Assembly: GCF_048269545.1 (NCBI RefSeq)
Contig: NZ_JBLXIJ010000002.1
Location: 434,001 to 498,000, forward strand
DNA: 64,000 bases
Source of the DNA: Halpernia sp048269545
GTDB taxonomy: Bacteria; Bacteroidota; Bacteroidia; Flavobacteriales; Weeksellaceae
Direction of reading: 5' to 3'
The position numbers and the translations under genes were made by a program. Below are positions 33,469 to 42,748 of the stretch, one piece after another; the first letter of the stretch is position 1; every line of letters begins with the position of its first letter. The notes beneath the pieces are model-generated. The model was not told the origin of the DNA. It searched no databases and worked only from the letters and a program-made list of their open reading frames with translations.

Positions 33469-36291
33469 ATGAAACACTTCAGTTTTTTACTTTTTTTCTT
33501 TTTCGGTTATGCCACACTTTTGTCGCAGCAAGATTCTATTTCTGTAAACGCAGTTTTGAAACAGGATTTGCGAACTTTAAATGTAAAAGAAACTTTAATT
33601 TATCATAATAATTTAGGCGAAAATATTTCTAAAATAAAATTACTGAATTGGATTTCTTCCTATAAAAATCAGAAAACCCCACTTTCATACAGAAAATTAG
33701 AAGATCGGAAAAGCGATTTGTATTTTGCGAAAAAAGAAGATTTAGGAAGATTAGAAAATCTCGATATTTCTATAAATAATGAAAGAGAAAAGATCAAGAA
33801 TTTAGATGATGAAAATATTTATTTAAATTTAAAAACACCGTTAGAATCAGGTAAATCTCTAAAAATTGAACTAAATTACGTTTTAAAACTTCCTCTAAAT
33901 AAATTTACAGAATACGGTTCTTCAAGTGATAAAGTAATTTTAAAATACTTCTTTCTAGTTCCAGATACTTTTGAAGATTCAGCGCAATACCAAAGATATT
34001 TTGAAGACGTAGAAGAAACCCAAAACGCAGGAACTTTTTGGAATATTAAATTAGAATTTCCAGAGAATTTTGCGGCAGAAAGTAATTTAAATAAAATAGA
34101 TCAAAATCATTTCTCCGGGACTTTATCCGTAGATCCAGAAGTGCAAATTAGCAAAAAAAACGATTTCAATAAATTTGTTTTTACTGTAAATAATCAACTA
34201 ATTAATATTTATTTCGCGTATCCAATTTCTAATGTTGATCGGCAAAATTTAGAATTTTATCTTCCTTTGCAACTGAAATTTATTAAAGATAAAATTGGTT
34301 TTTTACCTTCAAAAATTTTCATTGATGAGAAATTTAAAGATAAAGAAAACTTTTTCGGAAATAATGATATTAAATTTTGGAAATTTAAATTCCAACTTTT
34401 TACAGATGCACAAAAAATTGATTTAGATTATTTTAGTATCATTTCAAAAGATATTCTGAACCAAAGTTTCATCACAGAGAAAATAAATGACCATTGGTTT
34501 AAAAACGGTTTAAAAACCTATTTAGAAATTGAATATTTAAATCAATATTATAAAGATACAAAACTTCTCGGACAATTACCAGATGAAGTGAAAATATTGG
34601 GTTTAAAACCTTTAAAATTATTTAACGCTTCAGATTTAAAACTCACCGAACGTTACGGTTTAGCTTACCATTATATTTTAAGTAAAAATTTAGATCAAAA
34701 AATTGCTTCGCCATATACTGTTTTCAGTAATTTTAATGATATGGCAATCAGCAATTTTGAGATGGGAAGCTTATTTAATTTTGTAGCTCAAAAAATGGGA
34801 ACAGATAATTTCGATGATTTTCTGAAAACTTATTTTGCGAAAAATGCTAAACAAAAGATTGATACAAAAGATTTCTTAAACCAATTGGCTGTAAAATCTC
34901 AATACAGTTCTGCTTTTCTTGAAGCTTTTATGAAAGAGAAAAATCGGGATAATTTTAATCTTAAAAGTTTTAAAAAAGTGGACAATCAATTTAAAATTAA
35001 AATTAAAAAAAATACAGATTTAAGTTTGCCTTTTAAATTAGAAACTGAAACAAAATCTGGCGAAAAACAAACTTATTTCTACGATACACCCGCAAATAAA
35101 AGTGAATTGCATTATAATATTCCGCAAAAAAATGCCGATAAAATAATCATCAATGATGAATATATTTTCCCCGAAAAAAGTTATCGGGATAATTATATTT
35201 ACACAAAAGGTTTGTTTGCAAATATGAAGAAAATTAAATTTAAAATTTTTCAAGATATTCCAAACCCAGAATATAACGAGATTTACATCAATCCAAAATT
35301 AACTTTTAATGCTTATGACAAAGTGCTTTTGGGAATTAATTTTAAAAATAAATCACTTTTTGATCAACCTTTTATTTATTCATTTACACCTTATTATAGC
35401 ACAGGAACGCATCAAATTGCAGGTTCTGGTGGAATTTCTTACAGTTTTTTACCACCCGAAAGCTTTTATCAAAGTTTAACTTTAGGAGTTTCTGCATCCT
35501 ATTTTCATTATGATTATAATTTGGCTTATAAGAAATTTTCAGCCGCAGCAAACATCAATTTCACGAAAAATCCACGAAGCACTATTGGTAGAAATCTAAA
35601 TCTTTCTTACTCTAATTTTGATCGGGATTTGGATCCAAAAAAAATGAATTCTACCGATTATAATAAATACGATTTGTGGAGTTTAAGTTATAGTTACAGC
35701 GACAGTAAATTAATTCACGAAAAATACATTACAGGAAATATCCAAAGTATGAAGGATTTTCAGAAAATTTCAGGTGAATTCTTTTACAGATGGGAATATG
35801 CGCAGAATAAAAAAATTAGTTTTCGTTTCTTCGGTGGTTATTTTCTAAATAATTCTACCAAAAACAATTTATTTGATTTTGGTATTTCTAAAATTTCTAA
35901 TTATTCTTTTTCCTATGGATTATTAGGACAAAGTGAAACTACAGGATTACTTTCTCAGCAATTTATTTTAGCTGAAGGCGGTTTTAAATCTAATATCGGG
36001 ACTTCTGTAAACCAATGGATTACCAGTGGAAATATAGATTCTCATGTTTGGAAAATGTTTAATATTTATGCAGATGCCGGAATTTATAAAAACAAATATC
36101 ATAGTGCGCAATTTATTTGGGACAGTGGAGTGAAAGTAAAAATTATCCCAGATTTCCTGGAAATTTATTTTCCGATTCAGTCTTCTTTAGGATTTGAACC
36201 TGCTTTTAAAGATTACGGAAAAAGAATTCGATTTACTTTAAATTTAAACTTCAGTGCGATTACCAATTATTTTAGACGCGGTTGGTATTAA
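33469..36291 (+). CDS. M1-peptidase-like protein fused to an outer-membrane barrel, catalytic site lost
   Basis: 940 aa with a signal peptide (MKHFSFLLFFFFGYATLLSQ). Residues about 25-500 follow the plan of M1/gluzincin aminopeptidases: an N-terminal beta domain, then an INDHWFKNGLKTYLEIEYLNQYY segment where the HExxH-18-E site should be, then FEMGSLFNFVAQKMG and a helical tail. No HExxH exists in this region. From about residue 590 the protein is all beta with alternating aromatic residues, ending in TNYFRRGWY, typical of an outer-membrane barrel. Likely an inactive peptidase-like surface protein. Function unknown. Confidence 0.72.
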   Translation: MKHFSFLLFFFFGYATLLSQQDSISVNAVLKQDLRTLNVKETLIYHNNLGENISKIKLLNWISSYKNQKTPLSYRKLEDRKSDLYFAKKEDLGRLENLDISINNEREKIKNLDDENIYLNLKTPLESGKSLKIELNYVLKLPLNKFTEYGSSSDKVILKYFFLVPDTFEDSAQYQRYFEDVEETQNAGTFWNIKLEFPENFAAESNLNKIDQNHFSGTLSVDPEVQISKKNDFNKFVFTVNNQLINIYFAYPISNVDRQNLEFYLPLQLKFIKDKIGFLPSKIFIDEKFKDKENFFGNNDIKFWKFKFQLFTDAQKIDLDYFSIISKDILNQSFITEKINDHWFKNGLKTYLEIEYLNQYYKDTKLLGQLPDEVKILGLKPLKLFNASDLKLTERYGLAYHYILSKNLDQKIASPYTVFSNFNDMAISNFEMGSLFNFVAQKMGTDNFDDFLKTYFAKNAKQKIDTKDFLNQLAVKSQYSSAFLEAFMKEKNRDNFNLKSFKKVDNQFKIKIKKNTDLSLPFKLETETKSGEKQTYFYDTPANKSELHYNIPQKNADKIIINDEYIFPEKSYRDNYIYTKGLFANMKKIKFKIFQDIPNPEYNEIYINPKLTFNAYDKVLLGINFKNKSLFDQPFIYSFTPYYSTGTHQIAGSGGISYSFLPPESFYQSLTLGVSASYFHYDYNLAYKKFSAAANINFTKNPRSTIGRNLNLSYSNFDRDLDPKKMNSTDYNKYDLWSLSYSYSDSKLIHEKYITGNIQSMKDFQKISGEFFYRWEYAQNKKISFRFFGGYFLNNSTKNNLFDFGISKISNYSFSYGLLGQSETTGLLSQQFILAEGGFKSNIGTSVNQWITSGNIDSHVWKMFNIYADAGIYKNKYHSAQFIWDSGVKVKIIPDFLEIYFPIQSSLGFEPAFKDYGKRIRFTLNLNFSAITNYFRRGWY

Positions 36292-36295
36292 TTAT

Positions 36296-36343
36296 GAGTA
36301 TTGAGTATTGAGTATTCAGTATTCAGTATTCAGTATTGAGTAA
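36296..36343. repeat. Heptamer microsatellite (G/C)AGTATT x6 directly after a stop codon
   Basis: Three GAGTATT units followed by three CAGTATT units and a partial one, starting four bases after the stop codon of the M1-like gene. Confidence 0.85.
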
Positions 36344-36351
36344 TAAAAAAT

Positions 36352-36378
36352 AAAGTCTGAAATAAAATTTCAGACTTT
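36352..36378 (+). terminator. Terminator after the M1-like gene
   Basis: 12-bp stem AAAGTCTGAAAT / ATTTCAGACTTT with a 3-base loop, followed by TT and A/T-rich sequence. It is symmetrical enough to work in both directions. Confidence 0.8.
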
Positions 36379-36392
36379 TTATAAAACTCCTT

Positions 36393-36432
36393 TTGTCATT
36401 CAGAACGTAACAAAGTGAAGTGAAGAATCTCT
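36393..36432. repeat. GTCATTC...GAATCT dispersed repeat, single copy
   Basis: Begins GTCATTCAGAACGTAAC and ends GTGAAGAATCT. It is of the same family as the repeat at 4014-4140 and has the same terminal hexamers as the palindrome at 3291-3341. Confidence 0.7.
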
Positions 36433-36469
36433 TACTTTTTATTGAAAGTATTGCGTCGTTTCTTCAATT

Positions 36470-37030
36470 CTAATTCACTTTTATATCATCAATATCCAAA
36501 TTATATTTCACCTCTTTTCCAACTTTTATAGCTAGAAAATTATTAGAACTGCTTTTATTAATATCTGTAAGTCCGCTGCAATCTAAAGTAACTTTTACAT
36601 ATTTTTCTCCTGTATCAATCATTCCATTGTAATTATTATTATCACTTTGTGATATTTTTGAATCTGCTTTCAAATCACCAATATTAAATTTATAAGAAGA
36701 GCCATCTGTTTTATACAGATTAATAGACAAAGATTTATCTGCTTTTCCTTTTACCATAAAAGTGATTTCTTTAATATTTGCTGGAAGCGTTTCCGTTGCA
36801 TTACTTGTAAAAACATAATCATTTCCAGAAGGCGTTCCCTCAATTTTGAGTGCCGCAGAATTTCCCATTCCTTTTCCCGCGTCTTGCGTCGCGTAAGATT
36901 TCAAACCATAATGGTTTAAACTTTCTGTAAAATCTTTGAAGTTCTCAAAATCAGAACCTTTGAAAGCATTGGTTTGTGCAGTTGCAAATGAGAGCGTTCC
37001 CAAAGCTAAAACTACAAGTGTTTTTTTCAT
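36470..37030 (-). CDS. Secreted protein with a jelly-roll-like domain
   Basis: 186 aa with signal peptide MKKTLVVLALGTLSFATAQ. The mature part alternates polar and hydrophobic residues as in a carbohydrate-binding-module-like beta sandwich (ENFKDFTESLNHYGLKSY, FMVKGKADKSLSINLYKTDG, YVKVTLDCSGL) and ends in LDIDDIKVN, a frequent end of such modules. There is no T9SS sorting domain. Binding target unknown. Downstream of two T9SS cargo genes on the same strand. Confidence 0.65.
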   Translation of the reverse strand: MKKTLVVLALGTLSFATAQTNAFKGSDFENFKDFTESLNHYGLKSYATQDAGKGMGNSAALKIEGTPSGNDYVFTSNATETLPANIKEITFMVKGKADKSLSINLYKTDGSSYKFNIGDLKADSKISQSDNNNYNGMIDTGEKYVKVTLDCSGLTDINKSSSNNFLAIKVGKEVKYNLDIDDIKVN

Positions 37031-37070
37031 TTAAATATTTTTTTCAATATTACTAAATAAAATTCAAAAA

Positions 37071-37099
37071 AAAACTGTTTCTAAAAAAGAAACAGTTTT
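37071..37099 (-). terminator. Terminator after the 37-kb T9SS cargo gene
   Basis: 12-bp stem AAAACTGTTTCT / AGAAACAGTTTT, 5-base loop, T-run on the minus strand. Its core AAACTGTTTC is identical to that of the next terminator at 38061-38094. Confidence 0.85.
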
Positions 37100-37120
37100 A
37101 ATAGTTTAAAGAACTAATTT

Positions 37121-38020
37121 TTAATTCTTCATAATTTTCTGAGAAACTTTTTCACCATCTACAACACCTGTTACAATGTAAATTCCTTTTGATAAAGAAG
37201 AAACATTTAATGGTGTATTTTCATTTACTGACGCAGTTTTTACAACTTGTCCGTTCATATTTAAAATCTGTACATCAGTTTTTGCAGAAAACGAAATAGA
37301 GTTAGAAACGTTTGTATTTTTTACTAAAGTTTTGTTTACTTTAGAAATATCATTAACTCCTAAACTTGCGTTAGTAACAACGATATTGTCAATAGATGCA
37401 TTACCAGTTGATGCTGATGAAGCCGATCCTTGTCTGAGGCAAATTGAGGCAATAGTTGTAGGAGCAGCGTTAGTTCCAGCTGCATTTGAAAGTAATGTTT
37501 GAGAATTAATTTTTAATGTTGCTGTATTTGTAAGCGCGTTGTAAGTAACCACAACATTCGATGGAGTACCATACGCGACTTCTGTACCGTAAGTTGGAGT
37601 TCCAGTTCCACCACTAGTATTCTGAATGCCCAAAGTATAACCTGTTGCACTTGCTTTTGCATATAATCTTGCAACAAGAACAGTAACAGAAGCACCCGAT
37701 GTTGCACCAAGACACATAAAATAATCACCAAAAGTTGATAAACCTGTGTCATCTGTATAATTAACAGTCGCAGTATATTGTATAGTAACATCCGCTGGAC
37801 TAACAGTAACCGCTGTAAAACCTTTATTCACATCTTCTGTATTACCATAAGCTAAATTCGCAACGCTGCCGTTCGCAGACAATTGACCACTTGTTCCGCT
37901 ATGGGTAACCCAACCATGATCAGTTAAAAGTCCTGTGTAATTAAAATTATCCGAAGTTAACTGTGCGTTGGCTACAGACATTGCTGCTACAGCAACGAAA
38001 ATTGTAAAAATTTTTTTCAT
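37121..38020 (-). CDS. T9SS-exported protein with type A C-terminal sorting domain
   Basis: 299 aa. Signal peptide MKKIFTIFVAVAAMSVANAQ, then a beta-rich LamG/jelly-roll-like domain of about 190 residues with Thr, Gly and Asn repeats. The C-terminal about 75 residues (VQILNMNGQVVKTASVNENT, LNVSSLSKGIYIVTGVVDGE, KVSQKIMKN) form a type A T9SS sorting domain. The protein should be exported by the T9SS, cleaved by PorU and anchored or released at the surface. Confidence 0.88.
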   Translation of the reverse strand: MKKIFTIFVAVAAMSVANAQLTSDNFNYTGLLTDHGWVTHSGTSGQLSANGSVANLAYGNTEDVNKGFTAVTVSPADVTIQYTATVNYTDDTGLSTFGDYFMCLGATSGASVTVLVARLYAKASATGYTLGIQNTSGGTGTPTYGTEVAYGTPSNVVVTYNALTNTATLKINSQTLLSNAAGTNAAPTTIASICLRQGSASSASTGNASIDNIVVTNASLGVNDISKVNKTLVKNTNVSNSISFSAKTDVQILNMNGQVVKTASVNENTPLNVSSLSKGIYIVTGVVDGEKVSQKIMKN

Positions 38021-38060
38021 TTTAAATATTTTTTTGTTTAATATAATGCTAAACTACAAA

Positions 38061-38094
38061 AAAAAAACTGTTTCCAAAAAGAAACAGTTTTTTT
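38061..38094 (-). terminator. Terminator after the 38-kb T9SS cargo gene
   Basis: 14-bp perfect stem AAAAAAACTGTTTC / GAAACAGTTTTTTT with a 6-base loop, long A-run giving T on the minus strand. Confidence 0.88.
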
Positions 38095-38109
38095 TGATCA
38101 AATTGAAGT

Positions 38110-38997
38110 CTAGTTTTTCAATATTTTTTGAGAAACTCTTTTGCCATCTACTGTTGCAGTTACAATATACATTCCTTTTCTAAGTGTAGAAACATCTAAA
38201 GCAGTTCCATTTTCTACATTTGCAGATTTTACAACTTGCCCATTTGCGTTTACAATTTGAACATTTGCTTTTGCTCCAAAAGTAATAGTATTATTTACAG
38301 AAGTATTTTTTACCAAACTTACTTTTGTAGAATTTAAATCTCCTACTGCTAGTGTCAAATCTACTGCTTTTCCTAATACAGTTAGAGTTTTGGAAGTTCC
38401 TTTTGAATTAATGTACCAAGTTCCACCCGTTGCTGACGCTCCAAAAACAAGAATTCTAAAAGTAACTACAGTTCCCGCTGCAAGATTTTGTAAAGCACTT
38501 ATAGCATTTAAGTCGATTGCAGCTTGCTCATTACCAGAACTGTTCGTTCCTGAACCCCAAGTAATAGCCGAACCTATATTAACAAAAGAGCCGGCACCAA
38601 TTTGATATTGCCATTGTCCTGAAGTGGGTCCTGTACCGGAACGTCTAATATTATATTTACTAATAGTTGCAAGAGAAACTTTATAGTCTGTTTTTACAGT
38701 AATCGTAAATGTTGCAAATTCATTTGAAGTAATTGCTGATGCAGCATCGGTACTTGTAAAGTCATTACCTCCCCACGCAGCTGCAGCACCAGATCCTGTA
38801 GTACCGATACCAGATCCTCTTGTTAAGCCACCAACTGTTAGACTAGGATCAGTTGTTGTTGCAGTTAAAGGACTAGTTCCATAATCATTAGTACCACCCG
38901 CTAAACTTGCAAAGGTATATTCTGCGAGGGTCGTCGTTTGTGCAATTGCTGCTACTGAAAACATTGCAATTGCTAGTAAAGAATAAAGTTTTTTCAT
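38110..38997 (-). CDS. T9SS-exported protein with type A C-terminal sorting domain
   Basis: 295 aa. Signal peptide MKKLYSLLAIAMFSVAAIAQ, a Gly/Thr/Ser-rich beta domain (residues about 20-215), and a C-terminal sorting domain nearly the same as in the downstream gene (VQIVNANGQVVKSANVENGT, LDVSTLRKGMYIVTATVDGK, RVSQKILKN). The shared tail and shared terminator core suggest a tandem duplication with divergent middle domains. Expected substrate of PorU and PorV. Confidence 0.88.
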   Translation of the reverse strand: MKKLYSLLAIAMFSVAAIAQTTTLAEYTFASLAGGTNDYGTSPLTATTTDPSLTVGGLTRGSGIGTTGSGAAAAWGGNDFTSTDAASAITSNEFATFTITVKTDYKVSLATISKYNIRRSGTGPTSGQWQYQIGAGSFVNIGSAITWGSGTNSSGNEQAAIDLNAISALQNLAAGTVVTFRILVFGASATGGTWYINSKGTSKTLTVLGKAVDLTLAVGDLNSTKVSLVKNTSVNNTITFGAKANVQIVNANGQVVKSANVENGTALDVSTLRKGMYIVTATVDGKRVSQKILKN

Positions 38998-39031
38998 AAT
39001 AAAATAATTTTTTTAAAGATTAATATTGTTA

Positions 39032-39039
39032 CAAATATA
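39032..39039 (-). promoter_or_regulatory. -7 box (TATATTTG) for the T9SS cargo gene
   Basis: Minus-strand TATATTTG, exact TAnnTTTG, 34 bases upstream of the ATG at 38997. The rest of the 284-base gap to the next gene (38998-39281) shows only AT-rich sequence. Confidence 0.55.
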
Positions 39040-39281
39040 GTAGAAAAAATTTAATTCTAGTATTAACTTTGAGTTAATAAATTATAATTTCTTGTTAGAT
39101 TTATTTTTCACAAAAAACTTAATCTTTAAAATGGTTGTTTCTCATTAAATATTATTTAAATAAAATATAAAGTCTTAGGAAACGTTAAACATTTATTTAA
39201 AATAGCATTTAGAAATATAAATTAAAAACCCATCTTATATTCTTGAATTTGATATTTTTACAAACTTTAAAAAATTAATAT

Positions 39282-42200
39282 TTGGTAAAAAAAATTCTTT
39301 TATTTTGTTTTCTTATTTTAGAATTTTCTCTGGGATTTTCTCAGATTTTCACGTGGAAAAACCCCAATCTTAAAAATGATTCTATTTCTAAAGACAGTTT
39401 AATTTCAAAAAAAATAGAAAGAGATTATTTTACAAAAGACACTTTAGATTTTATAAAAACCAAAAATAAAATTATTGTAGATGAAGCCATTTTGGTAAAA
39501 AATCCAAAAAATTCAGCTTTTGGAAATATTAAATCAAATGGTTCTATAATCCGTGGAATTACGTTTGGAAATAACCAAGGTCAATCTGTACAATCTTCTT
39601 TAGATCTTCAAATTTCTGGGCGACTTTCTAAAGATGTTACAGTTTTAGCGAGTATTTCAGATCATAATTTGCCAATACAAGCCGATGGATACACGCAAAC
39701 TTTGGAAGAGTTTGATAAAATTTATATCCAACTCAATATTAAAAAAAATTCCATTTTACGGGCAGGACACATCGATTTAATCGACGATAAAACCTATTTC
39801 AGTCGCTACCAAAGGAAAAGTTTGGGTTTACAATTTCAAACTATCTTGGGCGAAAAAAATAAAACCTATTTAGATTTCTCCGCAGGAATTGCACGCAGTG
39901 AATTTTACAGAATTCGTTTCCAAGGTGTAGAAGGGAACCAAGGTCCTTACAGATTAACTGGGAAAAATGGCGAACAATTTATTACCATTCTTTCTGGTTC
40001 TGAACAAGTTTTTATTGATGGAATTTTAATGAAACGCGGTGAAAGCCAAGATTACGTCATTAATTATAATACTGGAGAACTCACTTTCACAAGTTACCGT
40101 CCGATTTTTAAACAAAATTATATTACCATTTCTTATAATTACACCAACAGAAATTACACAAGATTTTTAGTTACTGGAAGTGTACAACACGAAAGAGAAA
40201 AATTAAAATTAGGCTTCAATTGGTTTCTGGAAAATGATAATAAAAACGCGCCACTTTCTTTAAATTTAAGCAAGGAAGATGAGCAGATTTTAGTGAACGC
40301 AGGAAATAATCCAGATTTAATGTTTGCGCCATCTGGTGTTGTAACAGAATATGATGCGAATAAAATTTTATATCAATTAATAAACAGTGCTGCTGGAAAT
40401 TATTACCAATTTTCTACAGATAAAACGCAGACACTTTACCAAGTTTCTTTCACATACTTCGGTGCAAATTTGGGCGATTATAATATCAAACAAACTACAA
40501 ATAATGGACGTGTTTTTGAATATGTTGGACAAAATTTAGGAAGTTATCGCGCCGTGAGAAAATTACCTGCTCCAGTAAAATCCCAAGTTTTTAGCGGAAA
40601 TGCAGAATATAAAATTGGTGAAGGAAAAATTGGAGCAGATTTTTCTTTAAGTAATTATGATGTCAATTTATTTTCATCCAAAGATAATTCTCAAAATATT
40701 GGTTACGCCACACGAATTTTCGGTTATAAAACTTTTAGAAAAAACTCTTGGAAAGGAACGCCGAGTTTAGAATTTCAACACATAGATTATCGTTTTCATA
40801 TTTTAGACAGAATTAATGATGTAGAATTTTCTCGTGATTTTAATTTAGAACAAGAGTTTAATCAAACCACGCAAAATAGGTTAATTTTCAGTTTTTTAAA
40901 CCAATTTGGAACGCATTCTTTTTTGAATTATAAACTGAATTATTTAGACGAAAAAAATACGTACACTGGAATTAAAAACGAAGCAGATTTTGGTTTTAAA
41001 ACAGGAAAAATTTTAACGACAGGTTCCGTTTCTTACCTTGATACAAAAGCAATTGATCAAAACTCCAATTTTTATCGCGGCAAAATTATTTCAGAATATT
41101 TAACGCCAAAAGGAAGTTGGGCAATTGGCGGAAGTTTTGAACACAATTTGAAAAATTTTAATACTACAAATCTTTTAGATGTTACGAGTTACAGTTGGAA
41201 AGAAGCGTTTTTGCAGAAAAAAATCGGCGATTCTACACGAACAAAATTATTGGCGAAAGTTTATTTCAGAGATAATGATTCTGTGCGAGATAACAGATTG
41301 CAAAACACCAATCAAATTTTAGGTTTAATGCTTGAAAGTGAATTGATTAAAACATCAAATACGACTTTAACGACACTCATTCATTATCGAAAATTTTTCT
41401 ATCAAAATAATCCAATTAAACCCAATCAAAATCAAGATTTTGTAATCGGAAATTTATTGTACAATCAGAAATTATTCAATAACGGAATGCGTTTGCAAGC
41501 TTTTTATGAACTTGGAAACGGACAAGAAGCGCAGCGAGAATTTCAATATTTAAAAGTAACAGACGGACAAGGAATCTATAAATGGACAGATTATAACGGC
41601 GATGGAATTCAGCAATTGGATGAATTTGAAGTCGCAGAATATTCTGATCTGGCGCAATATATAAGAGTTTATACGAATACAGTCACATATTTACCGAGCA
41701 ATAAAAATAAATTACAACTCGCTTTGTTTGTTAATCCTTCTGCAGTTTTAAACTCGGAAAACAAGTTTTTTAAACGTTGGAATTTCAATATTTCTTTACT
41801 TTCAGAAAATTCTTTTTACAAAGAAAATAAAGTTTTTGTATTAAATCCATTTGAAAAAAATTCCCGACAAATTTTAAAAAATCAAAACTTTTTAGGTTCA
41901 GTTCTGTTTAATCCAACGGATAAATCTGGTTGGAATGGAAGTTACCGTTTTATTAAAAATGACAATTTAATTAACGCTAATTTTAGCAATGAAGAACGCA
42001 ATCAAAGTTCACATTTCTTGAATATTGGTTATTTATTTAATAAAGATTTCCGCATTGATTGGGAAAATAATACCACCCAAATTCAAAATTCTTCGGAACT
42101 TTTTGCTTCTCGAGATTACCAATTGCAAAATTTTGAAACCAAACCAAAAGCCACTTATAAATTTACAGATGCTTTGCAAACCGAGTTCTACACATCGTTC

Positions 42201-42515
42201 CGAGAAAAGCGCAGAATTGATGGCGCAGAAAATCTGAAAACTTTAGATTTAACCGGAACTTTGCAATGGCAATGGCGGAAAACTTCGCTTCGTGCTAATT
42301 TTTCTTTCATTAATAATAATTTTACGGGAAACAGTTTTAGTATTGTTGGAAATCAAATGCTTGATGGTTTGAAGCCCGGAAAAAACCAAGTGTGGTCTTT
42401 ATTTTTACAACAGCCAATCAATTCTTTTATTAATTTGGAACTGAATTACGAAGGCAGAAATTCTGGTGAAAGAACGATTCATATTGGAAGTGTGCAAGTG
42501 AAAGCGAGTTTTTAG
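39282..42515 (+). CDS. Very large outer-membrane beta-barrel protein
   Basis: 1077 aa, TTG start (an in-frame stop lies two codons upstream), signal peptide MVKKILLFCFLILEFSLGFSQ. From about residue 90 it is a series of amphipathic beta strands: SSLDLQISGRLSKDVTVLASISD, ISYNYTNRNYTRFLVTGSV, and many others. It ends in FINLELNYEGRNSG...GSVQVKASF, ending in Phe as outer-membrane barrels do. It is not SusC/TonB-dependent: I see no TonB box or plug. It may be a large surface or secretion-related barrel. Family unknown to me. Confidence 0.75.
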   Translation: MVKKILLFCFLILEFSLGFSQIFTWKNPNLKNDSISKDSLISKKIERDYFTKDTLDFIKTKNKIIVDEAILVKNPKNSAFGNIKSNGSIIRGITFGNNQGQSVQSSLDLQISGRLSKDVTVLASISDHNLPIQADGYTQTLEEFDKIYIQLNIKKNSILRAGHIDLIDDKTYFSRYQRKSLGLQFQTILGEKNKTYLDFSAGIARSEFYRIRFQGVEGNQGPYRLTGKNGEQFITILSGSEQVFIDGILMKRGESQDYVINYNTGELTFTSYRPIFKQNYITISYNYTNRNYTRFLVTGSVQHEREKLKLGFNWFLENDNKNAPLSLNLSKEDEQILVNAGNNPDLMFAPSGVVTEYDANKILYQLINSAAGNYYQFSTDKTQTLYQVSFTYFGANLGDYNIKQTTNNGRVFEYVGQNLGSYRAVRKLPAPVKSQVFSGNAEYKIGEGKIGADFSLSNYDVNLFSSKDNSQNIGYATRIFGYKTFRKNSWKGTPSLEFQHIDYRFHILDRINDVEFSRDFNLEQEFNQTTQNRLIFSFLNQFGTHSFLNYKLNYLDEKNTYTGIKNEADFGFKTGKILTTGSVSYLDTKAIDQNSNFYRGKIISEYLTPKGSWAIGGSFEHNLKNFNTTNLLDVTSYSWKEAFLQKKIGDSTRTKLLAKVYFRDNDSVRDNRLQNTNQILGLMLESELIKTSNTTLTTLIHYRKFFYQNNPIKPNQNQDFVIGNLLYNQKLFNNGMRLQAFYELGNGQEAQREFQYLKVTDGQGIYKWTDYNGDGIQQLDEFEVAEYSDLAQYIRVYTNTVTYLPSNKNKLQLALFVNPSAVLNSENKFFKRWNFNISLLSENSFYKENKVFVLNPFEKNSRQILKNQNFLGSVLFNPTDKSGWNGSYRFIKNDNLINANFSNEERNQSSHFLNIGYLFNKDFRIDWENNTTQIQNSSELFASRDYQLQNFETKPKATYKFTDALQTEFYTSFREKRRIDGAENLKTLDLTGTLQWQWRKTSLRANFSFINNNFTGNSFSIVGNQMLDGLKPGKNQVWSLFLQQPINSFINLELNYEGRNSGERTIHIGSVQVKASF

Positions 42516-42530
42516 TAGCGAATAGTTTTT

Positions 42531-42704
42531 TTCACGCAAAGACGCAAAGAGAACTCACGCGAAGAGTTCAAAGGTAAATATTCAAAAAAAATACATTTTA
42601 TTGACGTTTGACGTAAATATATGCCACTAATGCACGAATATTTTTAAAAATTGAAAAATAGAAAGTTTGCGCTCTTAGCGAAAATCTTTGCGCCTTTGCG
42701 TGAA
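42531..42704. repeat. MITE-like element with 20-bp inverted ends (TTCACGCAAAG...)
   Basis: Ends are TTCACGCAAAGACGCAAAGA (42531-42550) and its complement TCTTTGCGCCTTTGCGTGAA (42685-42704), one mismatch. Inside are a second copy of the CACGCGAAGAG type and a GCCACTAATGCACGAATATT segment. No ORF. Similar ends with a CACGAATTCACGAAT-like core are frequent in Bacteroidota intergenic DNA. It fills most of the gap before the ChaN gene. Confidence 0.8.
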
Positions 42705-42748
42705 ATTTTGTTGTAGTGAAGTTGTAAAAATTAATTACATTTATTCTT

